The notes under the pieces were generated by a model. The model was not told the origin of the DNA. It saw only the letters and a program-made list of their open reading frames with translations, and made no database searches. Source: Halomonas heilongjiangensis (GTDB lineage Bacteria; Pseudomonadota; Gammaproteobacteria; Pseudomonadales; Halomonadaceae). From it: a stretch of DNA of 41,068 nucleotides. Position numbers and translations under genes: made by a program. The stretch spans positions 1 to 41,068 of the forward strand of contig NZ_PNRE01000067.1 in NCBI RefSeq assembly GCF_002879645.1. The letters run 5' to 3'. Shown here piece after piece: positions 1 through 10,666 of the stretch; the stretch's first letter is position 1; every line of letters starts with the position of its first letter.

Positions 1-269
1 AGCGGGCCCTGTTGCTGGCCCTGCAAGCCTGGCTGACCCGGCGTGGCCTGGGGCCGGAACCCGGTGAGTCTCCGGCGGCGCACCTGCGGCGTATCGCGCC
101 ACGGGCGGGGCCGGCCGGCCCGGCCCTGGAGGAGAGCGCCCGCCATCTCGAGCGACTCGTCTATGCCCCGGTGGGGAGCGCGGAGCGTCGCGAGCGGCAA
201 CGCCGACTGGCGCGGCGGGTGGCAGAGGTGCGTCGGCGACTGGAGCGCCGGAGCGCCCCGGCCCCATGA
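1..269 (+). CDS. C-terminal end of a TgpA-like transglutaminase (partial)
   Basis: The open frame enters from the left edge and stops at 267-269, leaving about 88 residues. They are Arg- and Leu-rich and start with a helix (RALLLALQAWLTRRGL), followed by a GESP...LRRIAP stretch and a charged helical end. This matches my recollection of the DUF4129 tail that follows the membrane and transglutaminase-like domains of TgpA (DUF3488/YebA) proteins. The catalytic part lies outside the window, so the call rests on the tail alone. The stop overlaps an ATG at 266, but the next gene more likely begins at 344. Confidence 0.55.
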   Translation, partial: RALLLALQAWLTRRGLGPEPGESPAAHLRRIAPRAGPAGPALEESARHLERLVYAPVGSAERRERQRRLARRVAEVRRRLERRSAPAP

Positions 270-343
270 ACCGAGGGCGGCGAGGCTGGCGTGCGGCCGG
301 CGAGCGTGGCATCGTGGACACCATCACCCCTGAAGCTTCGACC

Positions 344-829
344 ATGTCCATTCACGATTACCAATGCCGCAACTATCGCGGCGAGCCCTTCAACCTCGGT
401 GCCCTGCGCGGCCAGGTGCTGCTGATCGTCAACGTGGCCAGTCGCTGCGGCTTCACCCCTCAGTTGCGGGAGCTCGAGCGGCTCTACCGCCGCTATCGCG
501 ACCGGGGGTTCACCGTGCTGGGCTTTCCCTGCAACCAGTTCGGCCACCAGACGCCGGAGTCGGCGCTGGACTTCTGCGCCTTCAGCGAGCGGGAGTACCG
601 GGTCAGCTTTCCGCTGATGGAGAAGGTCAAGGTCAACGGCGCCGACGCCCACCCGCTGTTCGAGGAACTCAAGCGCGAGGCACCTGGCGTGCTGGGCACC
701 ACCCTGATCAAGTGGAACTTCACCAAGTTCCTGGTGGGCCGCGACGGCCGGGTGATCCACCGTTTCTCGCCCCGGGACGGCGAGTTGGAGCTTCGCGAGG
801 CCCTGGAGAAGGCCCTCGATGAGCCCTGA
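344..829 (+). CDS. Glutathione peroxidase family protein (Cys type)
   Basis: A 161-residue thioredoxin-fold peroxidase that reduces hydrogen peroxide or organic hydroperoxides with a thiol donor, probably in the cytoplasm since no signal peptide is seen. The family motifs are present: [11 protein letters not shown] with peroxidatic Cys at about residue 35 (cysteine, not selenocysteine), FPCNQFG with Gln65, and KWNFTKFLV with Trp124 and Asn125, completing the usual Cys-Gln-Trp-Asn tetrad. The start at 344 gives the family's normal N-terminus (MSIHDYQ). An in-frame ATG at 266 would add 26 Arg/Gly-rich residues unlike the family. The ribosome site before 344 is weak. The true reductant (glutathione or thioredoxin) cannot be told from sequence. 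Confidence 0.93.
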   Translation: MSIHDYQCRNYRGEPFNLGALRGQVLLIVNVASRCGFTPQLRELERLYRRYRDRGFTVLGFPCNQFGHQTPESALDFCAFSEREYRVSFPLMEKVKVNGADAHPLFEELKREAPGVLGTTLIKWNFTKFLVGRDGRVIHRFSPRDGELELREALEKALDEP

Positions 830-840
830 AGGTCGTTCGG

Positions 841-1227
841 TCAGGGCATCTCGCCGCGCTCGACCATCAGCCGTACCACCAGCTCGTTCCAGCGGTGACG
901 CGTCATCATCGTGGTGAGCCCGGAGAACAGCGCCCAACTCTTGCGGCGCCAGCCCGTGAGGCGCAGGTTGTGGGCCACCAGCTGCTTCATCAGCTTGTGG
1001 TCGTCGAAGTGGCGCCACTCGCCGACCACCGACATCTGGTGGCGTGCCAGCACCGGCGCCAGCTCCAGCCGGAAGATCCACTCCAGCTCGCGCAGCGTCA
1101 GTTGGTGACGTTCGATGATCTCGATCATGCGGGCATAGTCGCGTTCGCCGGGCTCGCGTTCGAGCCACAACGGCGCCAGCGTCAGCCACAGCTCGCCGCG
1201 CTCGTCGACCAGGGTCTGTGCATCCAT
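841..1227 (-). CDS. Conserved hypothetical protein, 128 aa
   Basis: A soluble 128-residue protein rich in Trp, Arg and Leu, with no signal peptide or membrane segment. It looks mostly helical: a [12 protein letters not shown] segment, then a helix pair around [17 protein letters not shown] and a basic C-terminal half ([11 protein letters not shown]). The N-terminal part faintly recalls small DUF7079-like proteins, but I cannot confirm this. It converges on the peroxidase gene with an 11-bp gap and diverges from fabV across about 170 bp. Coding character is good and the opposite-strand frames are plainly non-coding. Function unknown. Confidence 0.7.
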   Translation of the reverse strand: MDAQTLVDERGELWLTLAPLWLEREPGERDYARMIEIIERHQLTLRELEWIFRLELAPVLARHQMSVVGEWRHFDDHKLMKQLVAHNLRLTGWRRKSWALFSGLTTMMTRHRWNELVVRLMVERGEMP

Positions 1228-1398
1228 ATCGTGACTCCAGCAAAAGAGGTCGTGCCCGGGAAGAGCATCCTGCCCCAGCGTCGCGCGCGGCTCAAGGGCG
1301 GACAGGATGCGGCGTGGTCGCTAGAATGTGCCCACTGCCACTCCGAATCAACGGGCGCGGCCAGGTGCCATGCCCGACACCCATCAGCGAGGTCTGTC

Positions 1399-2610
1399 GT
1401 GATCATCAAACCCAAGGTTCGCGGTTTCATCTGTACCACCACCCACCCCCTCGGTTGCGAGAAGAACGTGCTCGAGCAGATCGAGGCCACCCGGGCCCGG
1501 GGCCTGGACAAGAGTGCCGGGCCGAAGAAGGTACTGGTGATCGGGGCGTCCAGCGGCTACGGCCTCGCCGCGCGCATCACCGCGGCCTTCGGCTATGGCG
1601 CCGACACCCTGGGGGTGTTCTTCGAGAAGCCGGGCAGCGAGAAGAAGCCGGGTACCGCCGGCTGGTACAACGCCGCGGCCTTCGACAAGTTCGCCAAGGC
1701 CGAGGGGCTCTACAGCAAGTCGATCAACGGTGACGCCTTCTCCCACGAGGCCCGCGACACGGCGATCGAGCTGATCAAGCAGGACCTCGGCCAGGTCGAC
1801 CTGGTGGTCTACTCGCTGGCCTCGCCGGTGCGCAAGCTGCCCGACTCGGGCGAGCTCAAGCGCTCGAGCCTCAAGCCGATCGGCGAGACCTACCGGGCCA
1901 CCGCCATCGACACCAACAAGGACACCATCATCGAGGCCGAGGTCGAGCCAGCCACCGAGCAGGAGATCGAGGACACCAGGGCGGTGATGGGCGGCGAGGA
2001 CTGGGAGCTGTGGATCGATGCCCTGGCCGAGGCCGGCGTGCTCGCACCCGGCGCGCGCAGCGTGGCCTTCAGCTACATCGGCACCGAGATCACCTGGCCG
2101 ATCTACTGGCACGGTGCCCTGGGCAAGGCCAAGGAGGACCTCGACCGGGCCGCCGGCGAGATCGACAGGCGCCTTCGCGAGACGGGTGGCGGCGCCAACG
2201 TGGCGGTGCTCAAGTCGGTGGTGACCCAGGCGAGCGCGGCCATCCCGGTGATGCCGCTCTATATCGCCATGGTCTACAAGGTGATGAAGGAGCAGGGGCT
2301 GCACGAGGGCACCATCGAGCAGCTCAACCGCCTGTTCGGCGAGCGGCTCTATTCGCGTGAAGGCCAGGGCGGGGCGTTCATCACCGATGAGGCGGGTCGC
2401 CTGCGCCTGGACGACTGGGAGCTGCGCGATGACGTCCAGCAGGCGTGCAAGGCCCTCTGGCCCCGGGTGACCACCGAGAACCTGTTCGAGATAACCGACT
2501 ATGCTGGTTACAAGCACGAATTCCTCAAGCTGTTCGGGTTCGAGCGCGACGACGTGGACTATGACGCCGACGTGGACCCCGTGGCGGAGTTCGATGTCGT
2601 AAACCTGTAG
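1399..2610 (+). CDS. fabV: Enoyl-ACP reductase FabV
   Basis: A 403-residue trans-2-enoyl-ACP/CoA reductase that performs the last reduction of each fatty-acid elongation cycle with NADH. The N-terminus ([16 protein letters not shown]), the Rossmann glycine motif GASSGYG at residues 49-55, the [16 protein letters not shown] segment and the Y-X8-K active-site pair (Tyr236, Lys245) are diagnostic of FabV and separate it from FabI, which has Y-X6-K. A GTG at 1399 is the start. The frame runs open further upstream, but that part has no homology character, and the family begins with this IIKPK strand. FabV enzymes are known for low sensitivity to triclosan. Transcribed alone, divergent from the hypothetical gene at 841-1227. 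Confidence 0.96.
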   Translation: MIIKPKVRGFICTTTHPLGCEKNVLEQIEATRARGLDKSAGPKKVLVIGASSGYGLAARITAAFGYGADTLGVFFEKPGSEKKPGTAGWYNAAAFDKFAKAEGLYSKSINGDAFSHEARDTAIELIKQDLGQVDLVVYSLASPVRKLPDSGELKRSSLKPIGETYRATAIDTNKDTIIEAEVEPATEQEIEDTRAVMGGEDWELWIDALAEAGVLAPGARSVAFSYIGTEITWPIYWHGALGKAKEDLDRAAGEIDRRLRETGGGANVAVLKSVVTQASAAIPVMPLYIAMVYKVMKEQGLHEGTIEQLNRLFGERLYSREGQGGAFITDEAGRLRLDDWELRDDVQQACKALWPRVTTENLFEITDYAGYKHEFLKLFGFERDDVDYDADVDPVAEFDVVNL

Positions 2611-2687
2611 GCGGGCATTTCCGACCCGGCGTCTTCCCGGGCCACGCGCCTGCCACTCATCGACGACGGGATGCGCAGGAGGTCCGT

Positions 2688-2903
2688 ATGGATACCAGGG
2701 AAAGCAAGACCCCGGAGGAAGAAAGGGACCACGTGATGGGACAGCGTACGCCGGAGGACTACGACAACCCCGAGCCGGACGAAGAGCAACCCGAGGCCAA
2801 GGCCCCCTCGCACGGGCTCCACCGCGTGTTGCCCATCGTCATCGTCGTCCTCGGCCTGCTGGTGGCGGCGATGCTGATCTTCAGCGGGGGCATCTTCGAC
2901 TGA
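2688..2903 (+). CDS. Small single-span membrane protein, 71 aa
   Basis: The first 45 residues are very acidic and Pro/Glu-rich (TPEDYDNPEPDEEQPEAKA). A hydrophobic helix follows at about residues 46-67 (VLPIVIVVLGLLVAAMLIF), ending SGGIFD. The topology is a tail-anchored or single-pass inner-membrane protein with a charged cytoplasmic head. A strong AGGAGG lies 6 bases before the ATG at 2688, which argues for real translation. A second ATG at 2736 would give a 55-residue form. It lies 77 bp after fabV and is followed by a hairpin. No family recognised. Confidence 0.72.
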   Translation: MDTRESKTPEEERDHVMGQRTPEDYDNPEPDEEQPEAKAPSHGLHRVLPIVIVVLGLLVAAMLIFSGGIFD

Positions 2904-2910
2904 CCTCCCG

Positions 2911-2936
2911 CCACCGGGCCGACCGGTCCGGTGGCG
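2911..2936 (+). terminator. Hairpin after the small membrane protein gene
   Basis: GCCACCGG at 2911-2918 pairs perfectly with CCGGTGGC at 2929-2936 across a 10-base loop. It sits 8 bp after the stop of the 71-aa gene. No T-run follows, so this is at best a weak intrinsic or a Rho-assisted terminator. Confidence 0.35.
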
Positions 2937-3025
2937 CCCGGTCCCTGGCCCGTCGTGAGGCGGGGCTGTGGTTCGCCCCGGCCTTGGGTAAGATAAGCCT
3001 TTGCCCGGCCAAGGCTCCGCTTCGC

Positions 3026-4003
3026 ATGTCCGACTCCGTATCTCCTTCCCGCACGTCGACCCTGACGCGGCATGTCGGTGTCGTGGTGCTGCCCGGCTTC
3101 TCGCTGCTCGCCCAGGCCTGTGCCACCGAGCCGCTGGCGGTGGCCAACCAGCTCGCCGGCCGGCCCCTCTACCGGCTCACCACCTTCGGCCTCGACGCCC
3201 GCCCGGTGACCAGTAGTTCCCAGCAGGCGCTGCTGGCCCATGAGCGGGCCGGCGAGGCCTTCGTCGGGCTCGACATGCTGCTGGTCTGTGCCACCGGGCC
3301 GCTGGCGGCGGGGGTGCCCGAGGCCCTCTTCGAGTGGCTGAAACGGCTGGCGACCCGTGGGGTGGTGCTGGGCGGCATCGGCGGCGGGACCGAGGTGCTG
3401 GCCCGGGCCGGGGTGCTCGACGGCTACCGAGCCACGCTGCCCTGGCAGCGCTTCGACGCCTTCGCACGCGCCTACCCCCGGGTGAGGCTTTCCCAGCAAC
3501 TGTTCGAGATCGACCGCGATCGCCTCACCTGCGGTGGCGGCACCGCGGCCATGGACATGATGATGACCCTGATCGGCAGCCAGCAGGGCAGCCAACTGGC
3601 CGAGCGGGTCTCGGAGCACTTCGTGCTCGAGCGGGTGCGCATGGGTGACGAGCCCCAGCAGGTCTCGCTGCGCTCGCGACTGGGGCATGCCCCCCAGAGC
3701 CTGATCGAGGCGGTGGCGCTGATGGAGGCCAACATCGAGGAGCCGCTCACCACCCATGAGCTCGCCGAACACCTGGGCATCTCGCGGCGCCAGCTCGAGC
3801 GGCTGTTCAAGAAGTACCTGCAGGCGGTGCCGAGCCGGTATTACCTTGACCTGCGACTGCAGCAGGCACGCAAGCTGCTGCGCGAGAGCGACCGCCCCGC
3901 CGGGGAGATCGCCCTGCAGACCGGTTTCTCCTCGGCGGCGCATTTCTCCACCGCCTACCGCAACCACTTCGGCATGACGCCCCGGGAGGAACGGCTGGGG
4001 TAA
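3026..4003 (+). CDS. GATase1-AraC transcriptional regulator, ArgR/GbdR type
   Basis: A 325-residue regulator with a DJ-1/PfpI-like (GlxA, GATase1) domain at about residues 15-190 and two AraC helix-turn-helix units at about 225-325. The C-terminal half (LMEANIEEPLTT, SRRQLERLFKKYL, SRYYLDLRLQQAR, GFSSAAHFSTAYRNHFG) closely matches what I recall of Pseudomonas ArgR and GbdR. The elbow that carries Cys in active DJ-1 proteins reads GGIGGG (116-121), so the nucleophile position is Gly119 and the domain is presumably a ligand sensor only. Pseudomonas ArgR controls the aru operon, and this gene sits two genes upstream of the ast operon, so an arginine-responsive activator is the favoured role. ATG 3026 was chosen over an upstream TTG. 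Confidence 0.88.
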   Translation: MSDSVSPSRTSTLTRHVGVVVLPGFSLLAQACATEPLAVANQLAGRPLYRLTTFGLDARPVTSSSQQALLAHERAGEAFVGLDMLLVCATGPLAAGVPEALFEWLKRLATRGVVLGGIGGGTEVLARAGVLDGYRATLPWQRFDAFARAYPRVRLSQQLFEIDRDRLTCGGGTAAMDMMMTLIGSQQGSQLAERVSEHFVLERVRMGDEPQQVSLRSRLGHAPQSLIEAVALMEANIEEPLTTHELAEHLGISRRQLERLFKKYLQAVPSRYYLDLRLQQARKLLRESDRPAGEIALQTGFSSAAHFSTAYRNHFGMTPREERLG

Positions 4004-4110
4004 CCATAGTGATATGGCCGAAATTGTCCGATGATGAGCCGCTCGTGGCCTGAGCGGGACTCTCGAGGACCGCTATGCTGGCATGACCATTCACAACGGA
4101 GACCATGCCG

Positions 4111-4668
4111 ATGAGCAGCGCACTATTGATGATCGACGTTCAGGCGTCCTTCCCCGCCCGCGACTACTGGGACGAGGCCCTGGCAGCGCCGTGGCGCCCG
4201 CGGCAGCGCGCCTTGCTGGATAGCGCCCGGGAGGCAGGCATCCCGCTGGTGCGCATCTTCCACGAAGCGCCGGGGAGCGGTACGCCTTTCGATCCCTCGA
4301 ATGGCCTGATTCATCCGCTCGAGGGTTTCGACGACCCCGCTGCGACGACCTTCCACAAGCGTGCTCACAACGCCTTCACCGATACCGAACTGGCAAGCTG
4401 GCTGCGCGAACGCGGCATCGGGCACCTGGTCGTCAGCGGCATCCGTACCGAGCAGTGCTGCGAGACCACCACCCGCGTTGCCGCGGATCTCGGCTTCAGG
4501 GTGGACTTCGTGAGCGAGGCCACGCTGACCTTCCCGATGCACCGTGCCGGTAGGACCTGGAGCGCCGAGGAGATCCGTGCGCACACCGAGCTGGTGCTGG
4601 AGGGGCGCTTCGCGCGCATCGTCGACGTCGCCACCCTCGGCGAGGAGTGGCGTGCACGGGTCGCCTGA
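4111..4668 (+). CDS. Isochorismatase-family cysteine hydrolase
   Basis: A 185-residue single-domain hydrolase of the isochorismatase/nicotinamidase superfamily. The catalytic triad is visible: Asp9 in LLMIDVQ, Lys83 in TTFHKRAHNAF, and Cys116 in GIRTEQCCETT. Such enzymes cleave amides, carbamoyl groups or the isochorismate vinyl ether, and the substrate is not readable here. GGAG at 4098-4101 gives a 9-base spacing to the ATG at 4111 and only 3 bases to the ATG at 4105 (two residues longer). Its 3' end overlaps the next regulator gene by 17 bp, so the two are probably co-translated. The pairing suggests the regulator senses this enzyme's substrate or product. Confidence 0.88.
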   Translation: MSSALLMIDVQASFPARDYWDEALAAPWRPRQRALLDSAREAGIPLVRIFHEAPGSGTPFDPSNGLIHPLEGFDDPAATTFHKRAHNAFTDTELASWLRERGIGHLVVSGIRTEQCCETTTRVAADLGFRVDFVSEATLTFPMHRAGRTWSAEEIRAHTELVLEGRFARIVDVATLGEEWRARVA

Positions 4669-5623
4669 GGGGCGGCCGATCCGGGTCGGGGTGCTGATGC
4701 TCCCCGGCCAGGTACCGCTCGACCTGATCGGCCCGTTGCAGGTGCTGCACAGTGCCCAGCGGCACTGCGAAGGCATCTCGATCCGCTACTTCGGGCCCTG
4801 CGCCTCGCTCGACTGGCTGGGGCCGCTGTCGCTGTCGGGCATCGAGCCCCTGCCGGTGCGAGTCGAGTCGTGGGACCTGTTGCTGGTGCCGGGGCAATAT
4901 CGTCGCGGCATCGATCCCGCCTTCCAGTCGGCCTGCGTCGACTGGTTGAGGCGCGGGGCCGCCGGCGCCGACACGCTGATGGCCGTGTGTTCGGGGGCGC
5001 TGCTGCTGGGGGAGGCGGGGCTGCTCGATGGTCGTCGCTGCACCACCCACCATACCTTGCTGGATCGCCTGCGGGACGTGGCGCCCGGGGCCCAGGTACA
5101 GGGGGACTGTATCTTCATCGAGGATGGCCCCGTGCTGACCAGCGCCGGTATCTCCACCGGCGTCGACACTATGCTGCACTGGGTGACCCGTCGTCTCGGC
5201 CATCGCCTGGCGCTGGGCGTGGCCCGCGAGATGGTGCTTTACCTGCGGCGCAGCGGCCAGGAACCCCAGCTGGCCGGCTGGCTGGAAGGGCGCAACCATG
5301 TCGATGAGCGCATGCACCGCCTGCAGGATGCCCTCTGCGAGCGCCTGCGAGAACGCTGGACCCTGGAGGACATGGCCGAGGTGGCGGTGATGAGCGAGCG
5401 CCACCTGCGGCGTCGCTTTGTCGAGGTGGCCGGGATGTCGCCGCTGGACTATCTGGCGCGACTGCGCCTGCAATTGGCGCGACAGTTGATCGAGGAGACG
5501 CCGTGGAGCCTGGCGCGCATCGCCGAGGAGGTCGGGCTGGGCGGCGACCGGCAACTCAGGCGCGCCTGGAAGCGCTATGCGTCGGGCTCCCCCGGCGAGT
5601 GGCGGCGGTCCCGAGCCGGCTGA
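4652..5623 (+). CDS. GlxA-family AraC regulator with DJ-1/PfpI domain
   Basis: A 323-residue protein with an N-terminal DJ-1/PfpI-like domain (IRVGVLMLPGQVPLDLIGPLQVL, about residues 9-190) and a C-terminal AraC double helix-turn-helix (about 225-318, including MSERHLRRRFVEVAGMSPLDYL). Unlike the regulator at 3026-4003, it keeps a Cys at the nucleophile elbow (AVCSGALLL, Cys113). The frame is open further upstream, but homology begins at IRVGVL. The GTG at 4652, with AGGAG at 4643-4647, is the best start and lies inside the end of the hydrolase gene. Target genes are unknown; the hydrolase and the downstream ast operon are the obvious candidates. Confidence 0.88.
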   Translation: MHGSPEGRPIRVGVLMLPGQVPLDLIGPLQVLHSAQRHCEGISIRYFGPCASLDWLGPLSLSGIEPLPVRVESWDLLLVPGQYRRGIDPAFQSACVDWLRRGAAGADTLMAVCSGALLLGEAGLLDGRRCTTHHTLLDRLRDVAPGAQVQGDCIFIEDGPVLTSAGISTGVDTMLHWVTRRLGHRLALGVAREMVLYLRRSGQEPQLAGWLEGRNHVDERMHRLQDALCERLRERWTLEDMAEVAVMSERHLRRRFVEVAGMSPLDYLARLRLQLARQLIEETPWSLARIAEEVGLGGDRQLRRAWKRYASGSPGEWRRSRAG

Positions 5624-5740
5624 GCGCCACCACCGATTCTTGCCGGCCGGCCACGCAGTCACGGAGGGGCGCCTGGCGATCGTCGCGCAGGCGGCTCCCC
5701 CCGCCGCTGCGTTTTCACAAATTGGGGTCCCATTGCTGAA

Positions 5741-5768
5741 AGCTTCCCTCGACGCCGCTCCCTATACT
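5741..5768 (+). promoter_or_regulatory. Putative promoter of the ast operon
   Basis: TATACT at 5763-5768 is a near-consensus -10 about 45 bp before the astC start. The matching -35 region (AAGCTT, about 5740-5745) is poor, as expected of an activator-dependent promoter. The preceding 120 bp are the only sizeable non-coding DNA before the operon and could hold regulator sites. No specific ArgR box was recognised. Confidence 0.35.
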
Positions 5769-5785
5769 CGAGTCTCATCCAGTGA

Positions 5786-7027
<1,242 letters not shown>

Positions 7028-7077
7028 GTCGCCGCCCCGCCATGGTTGACGACGAATCCCGACCCGGAGGCACCGCC

Positions 7078-8151
7078 ATGCTGGTCGTACGCCCCGTCCG
7101 CTCGGCGGACCTGCCGGCCCTGGAGCGGCTGGCCGGGACCGCCACCCCGCGGTTGACCAACCTGCCGGCCCATCGCGACCGCCTCGAGGAGCGCATCACC
7201 CGCTCCCGCCAGGCCTTCGGCCAGGAGGTGGGGTTTCCCGGCGACGAGCACTACACCTTCGTGCTCGAGGACCTGGAGCGCGGCGAGGTGGTGGGCACCG
7301 CCACCGTGCGTGCCCAGGCCGGTGCCCGCGAGGCCTACTACACCTATCGCCAGGAGACGCTGATCCACGCCTCGCAGCAGCTCGACGTGCGCCGCGAGGT
7401 GCAGACCCTGGCGCTCTCCCACGAGGTCTCCGAGGCGAGCCTGCTGTGCGCCCTGTCGCTCGATCCGCGCTACAAGGGGACCAGCGCCGAGAGCCTGCTG
7501 CGGCGGGCGCGGCTGATGTTCATCGCCCAGTACCCGGAGCGCTTCGCCGACATCCTGGCGATGGCCTTCCCCGGCTACCTGGACGACGGCGGCGAGTCGC
7601 CGTTCTGGAACAGCGTGGGGCGCCACTTCTTCGTCCGCGACTACCAGGAGATCAACTACCTGGCCGGGGTGCGTTCGAAGAGCTTCATCGCCGAGGTGAT
7701 GCCGCAGTTCCCGCTCTACCTGGCGCTGCTCACCCCCCAGGCGCGGGCCGCCATCGGCCGCGAGCACCCGGACCACGAGGAGGCCCTGGCCGAGATGCTG
7801 GCCGAGGGCTTCCTGCGCTCGCGCCACGTGGATATCTTCGACGCCGGCCCGGTGATCAAGGGCGAGCGCGAGCGGCTCGCCAGCTTCCGGCGGGCCGCCT
7901 GGCACCCGGTGCGCATCCGCCCGGAGCATGCCCTGCCCGATGCCGAGCCGGCGATGGTCGCCAACCAGCAGCTGGCGGACTTCCGCTGCGTGGTGACGCG
8001 CTATGCGCTGTCGCCCACCGGCCAGCTGATGCTCTCGCCCGAGCACGCCGACCTGCTGGGGGTCGAGGACGGCCGCGCCGTGCTCGCGGCGCCGCTCGCC
8101 CTGCCGGGGGCGGACGAGCACGATCCGGGCTATGACGAGGGGGAACTGTGA
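7078..8151 (+). CDS. aruF: Arginine/ornithine succinyltransferase, alpha subunit (AruF-like)
   Basis: A 357-residue AstA-family acyltransferase. With its partner it transfers succinyl from succinyl-CoA to the alpha-amino group of arginine or ornithine, the first step of the pathway. Family signatures are VRPVRSADLPALERLA at the N-terminus, SPFWNSVGRHFF, SFIAEVMPQFPLYLALL and VDIFDAGP. It is the more divergent of two tandem paralogues (TPRLTNLPAHRDRL instead of the usual TSLP). Pseudomonas carries the same pair in the same order, as aruF-aruG encoding a heteromeric enzyme. GGAGG sits 8 bases before the ATG at 7078; another in-frame ATG at 7042 has no ribosome site. The stop codon overlaps the next ATG by one base. 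Confidence 0.88.
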   Translation: MLVVRPVRSADLPALERLAGTATPRLTNLPAHRDRLEERITRSRQAFGQEVGFPGDEHYTFVLEDLERGEVVGTATVRAQAGAREAYYTYRQETLIHASQQLDVRREVQTLALSHEVSEASLLCALSLDPRYKGTSAESLLRRARLMFIAQYPERFADILAMAFPGYLDDGGESPFWNSVGRHFFVRDYQEINYLAGVRSKSFIAEVMPQFPLYLALLTPQARAAIGREHPDHEEALAEMLAEGFLRSRHVDIFDAGPVIKGERERLASFRRAAWHPVRIRPEHALPDAEPAMVANQQLADFRCVVTRYALSPTGQLMLSPEHADLLGVEDGRAVLAAPLALPGADEHDPGYDEGEL

Positions 8152-9197
8152 TGCGCATTCGACCCATCGCCGAAGGCGATCTGGACGACCTGCAGGCCCT
8201 GGCCCGGGAGACCGGCGTGGGCTTCACCTCGCTGCCCGACAATCGCGACTTCCTGGCCGCCAAGATCGCCTCCGCGGTGAGCGCCTTCGAGGAACGCATC
8301 CCGGTGGACCGGCGGCTCTACTTCTTCGTGCTCGAGGACGAGGCCCAGGGCAAGCTGGCCGGCTGCTGCGCCATCGAGGGACAGGTGGGGCGCGAGGTGC
8401 CCTTCTATCACTACCGGCTGGGCACCCTGGCCCACTCGTCGGTGCAGCTCGACCTGCATCGCACCATCGACACGCTGTTCTTGAGCTCCGACCATACCGG
8501 CGACGCCGAGGTCGCCTCGCTGTTCCTGCGCCCGGAGTACCGTGGGGCCGACCGTCGCCACCAGCGCAACGGCGCCCTGCTGTCGATGATGCGCTGGCTG
8601 TTCATGGCCGAGTTCCGCGACCGCTTCCCGGACAAGGTGCTGGCGGAGATGCGCGGCGTCTTCGACGAGCACGGCAGGAGCCCCTTCTGGCACTGCCTGG
8701 GCAGCCACTTCTTCCCGCTGGATTTCAACGAGGCGGACAAGCTCACGGGGCTGGGGCAGAAGAGCTTCATCGGCGAGCTGATGCCCAAGTTCCCGATCTA
8801 CACCCCCTTCCTCTCGGACGAGGCGCGGGCCTGCATCGGCCAGGTCCACGAACAGACCCGGCCGGCGCTGGCGATGCTGAAGAAGGAGGGCCTGCGCTGG
8901 GAGGGCTATATCGACATCTTCGACGGCGGCCCCACCGTGGAGGCCTACATCGACGACGTGCGCGGCGTGCGCCTGTCGCGCCACTGCCGCGTCGAGGTCA
9001 AGGTCGGCGCCGCCCCCTCCGACGCTCGCCCCCGCTGGCTGGCGGCCACCACCGGCATGGCCGGTTTCCGGGCCGCCTGGGTGGGGCGCGGGCCCGACGC
9101 GCATGACGTGCTGACGCTGAGCGAGGAGGAAGCGCGGCGGCTCGAGGTCGCCGCGGGCGATACCCTGCGCATACTGGATACCGAGGAGGAGGCGTGA
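8151..9197 (+). CDS. aruG: Arginine N-succinyltransferase, beta subunit (AruG/AstA)
   Basis: A 348-residue AstA-family acyltransferase and the second member of the tandem pair. It is closer than its neighbour to the canonical enzyme: [61 protein letters not shown] and [10 protein letters not shown] are all typical. By analogy with Pseudomonas AruF/AruG, the two chains form one arginine/ornithine succinyltransferase. The start is the ATG at 8151, which shares its A with the upstream TGA. The end overlaps the astD ATG by one base in the same way, so translation is tightly coupled. Confidence 0.93.
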   Translation: MRIRPIAEGDLDDLQALARETGVGFTSLPDNRDFLAAKIASAVSAFEERIPVDRRLYFFVLEDEAQGKLAGCCAIEGQVGREVPFYHYRLGTLAHSSVQLDLHRTIDTLFLSSDHTGDAEVASLFLRPEYRGADRRHQRNGALLSMMRWLFMAEFRDRFPDKVLAEMRGVFDEHGRSPFWHCLGSHFFPLDFNEADKLTGLGQKSFIGELMPKFPIYTPFLSDEARACIGQVHEQTRPALAMLKKEGLRWEGYIDIFDGGPTVEAYIDDVRGVRLSRHCRVEVKVGAAPSDARPRWLAATTGMAGFRAAWVGRGPDAHDVLTLSEEEARRLEVAAGDTLRILDTEEEA

Positions 9198-10666
9198 TGA
9201 AGGCGAGACGGCAACTGCTGATCGATGGCCACTGGCAGGAAGGAAGCGGCGAGCACTTCGCCAAGCACGACCCGGTGTCCGGCGAGCGTCTCTGGCAAGG
9301 GGCGGCCACCAGCGAGGGGCAGGTCGAGGCGGCGGTGGCGGCGGCGCGCCGCGCCTTCCCGGCCTGGGCCCGCACCCCGTTCGCCGAGCGCCAGGCGCTG
9401 GTGGAGCGTTTCCGCGGGGTGCTGGAGTCCCACCGCGAGGACCTGGCCACCGCCATCGCCCACGAGACCGGCAAGCCGCTGTGGGAGGCGCGCACCGAGG
9501 TCGGGGCGATGATCGGCAAGGTGGCGATCTCGATCCGCGCCTACCAGGAACGCACCGGCGAGCGCCGCCGCGAGCTGGGCGATGCGACGGCGGTACTGCG
9601 CCATCGCCCCCACGGCGTGATGGCGGTGTTCGGCCCCTACAACTTCCCCGGCCACCTGCCCAACGGCCATATGGTGCCGGCGCTGCTGGCCGGCAACAGC
9701 GTGGTGTTCAAGCCCAGCGAGCAGGCCCCGCTGACCGCCGATCTCACCCTGCAGTGCTGGCAGGAGGCGGGGCTTCCCGACGGCGTGATCAACCTGGTGC
9801 AGGGCGCGGCCGCGACGGGCCAGGCGCTCTCGGCCCACCCCGGCATCGACGGCCTGCTGTTCACCGGCAGCGCCAAGGTGGGCGGGATCCTGCATCGTCA
9901 GCTGGCCGGCCAGTTCGACAAGATCCTGGCGCTGGAGATGGGCGGCAACAACCCCCTGGTGGTGAAGGACGTGCCCGACCAGGACGCCGCGGTGCTGACC
10001 ATCCTGCAGTCGGCCTACCTCTCCGGCGGCCAGCGCTGCACCTGCGCGCGGCGGCTGATCGTGCCCGAGGGGCAGGTCGGCGACCGCCTGCTGGATGCGC
10101 TGAGTGACGCCATCTCGCGGCTGCGGGTCGCCGGGCAGTTCGCGGAGCCGGCCCCCTTCTATGGCGGCCTGGTGAGCCCCCGGGCGGCCGACGGCCTGCT
10201 CAAGGCCCAGGATGACCTGGAGGCCCTGGGCGGGGTGGTGCTGTCGCGCATGGAGCGCCTCGAGGCGGGCACCAGCCTGCTCACGCCGGCGCTGATCGAC
10301 GTCACCGGCTTGACGGTGCCCGACGAGGAGCACTTCGGCCCGCTGCTCAAGGTGACCCGTTACCGGAGCTGGGACGAGGCCATCGCCCTGGCCAACGACA
10401 CCCGCTACGGCCTCTCCGCCGGCCTGATCGGCGGCGAGCGCGCCGACTGGGACGACTTCCTGCTGCGCATCCGTGCCGGGATCACTAACTGGAACCGCCA
10501 GACCACCGGTGCCTCCGGCGATGCCCCCTTCGGCGGGGTGGGCGACAGCGGCAACCATCGCCCCAGTGCCTTCTATGCCGCCGACTACTGCGCCTATCCG
10601 GTGGCCTCCATGGAGAGTGAAGACCTGCATCTACCCGACCAACTGCCCCCGGGAGTGGTGTTATGA
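9197..10666 (+). CDS. astD: N-succinylglutamate 5-semialdehyde dehydrogenase AstD
   Basis: A 489-residue NAD(P)+-dependent aldehyde dehydrogenase that oxidises N-succinylglutamate 5-semialdehyde to N-succinylglutamate. Visible elements are [11 protein letters not shown] with Asn149, FKPSEQAP with Lys172 for the cofactor, [10 protein letters not shown], the general base Glu247 in [11 protein letters not shown], and the catalytic Cys281 in [10 protein letters not shown]. The ending ([31 protein letters not shown]) is characteristic of AstD. One-base overlap with aruG and four-base overlap (ATGA) with astB place it firmly inside the operon. Length is normal for the family. Confidence 0.96.
   Translation: MKARRQLLIDGHWQEGSGEHFAKHDPVSGERLWQGAATSEGQVEAAVAAARRAFPAWARTPFAERQALVERFRGVLESHREDLATAIAHETGKPLWEARTEVGAMIGKVAISIRAYQERTGERRRELGDATAVLRHRPHGVMAVFGPYNFPGHLPNGHMVPALLAGNSVVFKPSEQAPLTADLTLQCWQEAGLPDGVINLVQGAAATGQALSAHPGIDGLLFTGSAKVGGILHRQLAGQFDKILALEMGGNNPLVVKDVPDQDAAVLTILQSAYLSGGQRCTCARRLIVPEGQVGDRLLDALSDAISRLRVAGQFAEPAPFYGGLVSPRAADGLLKAQDDLEALGGVVLSRMERLEAGTSLLTPALIDVTGLTVPDEEHFGPLLKVTRYRSWDEAIALANDTRYGLSAGLIGGERADWDDFLLRIRAGITNWNRQTTGASGDAPFGGVGDSGNHRPSAFYAADYCAYPVASMESEDLHLPDQLPPGVVL

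Noticed and set aside
266..343. Upstream ATG start for the glutathione peroxidase, overlapping the preceding stop
   Set aside because: It would add 26 Arg/Gly-rich residues absent from the family; the ATG at 344 gives the usual N-terminus.
5722..5736. Sigma-54-like TTGGGG...TTGCT upstream of astC
   Set aside because: Enteric ast operons use sigma-54, so this was tempting, but the GG and GC elements are 9 bases apart where 10 are needed, and the TATACT at 5763 is a better candidate.
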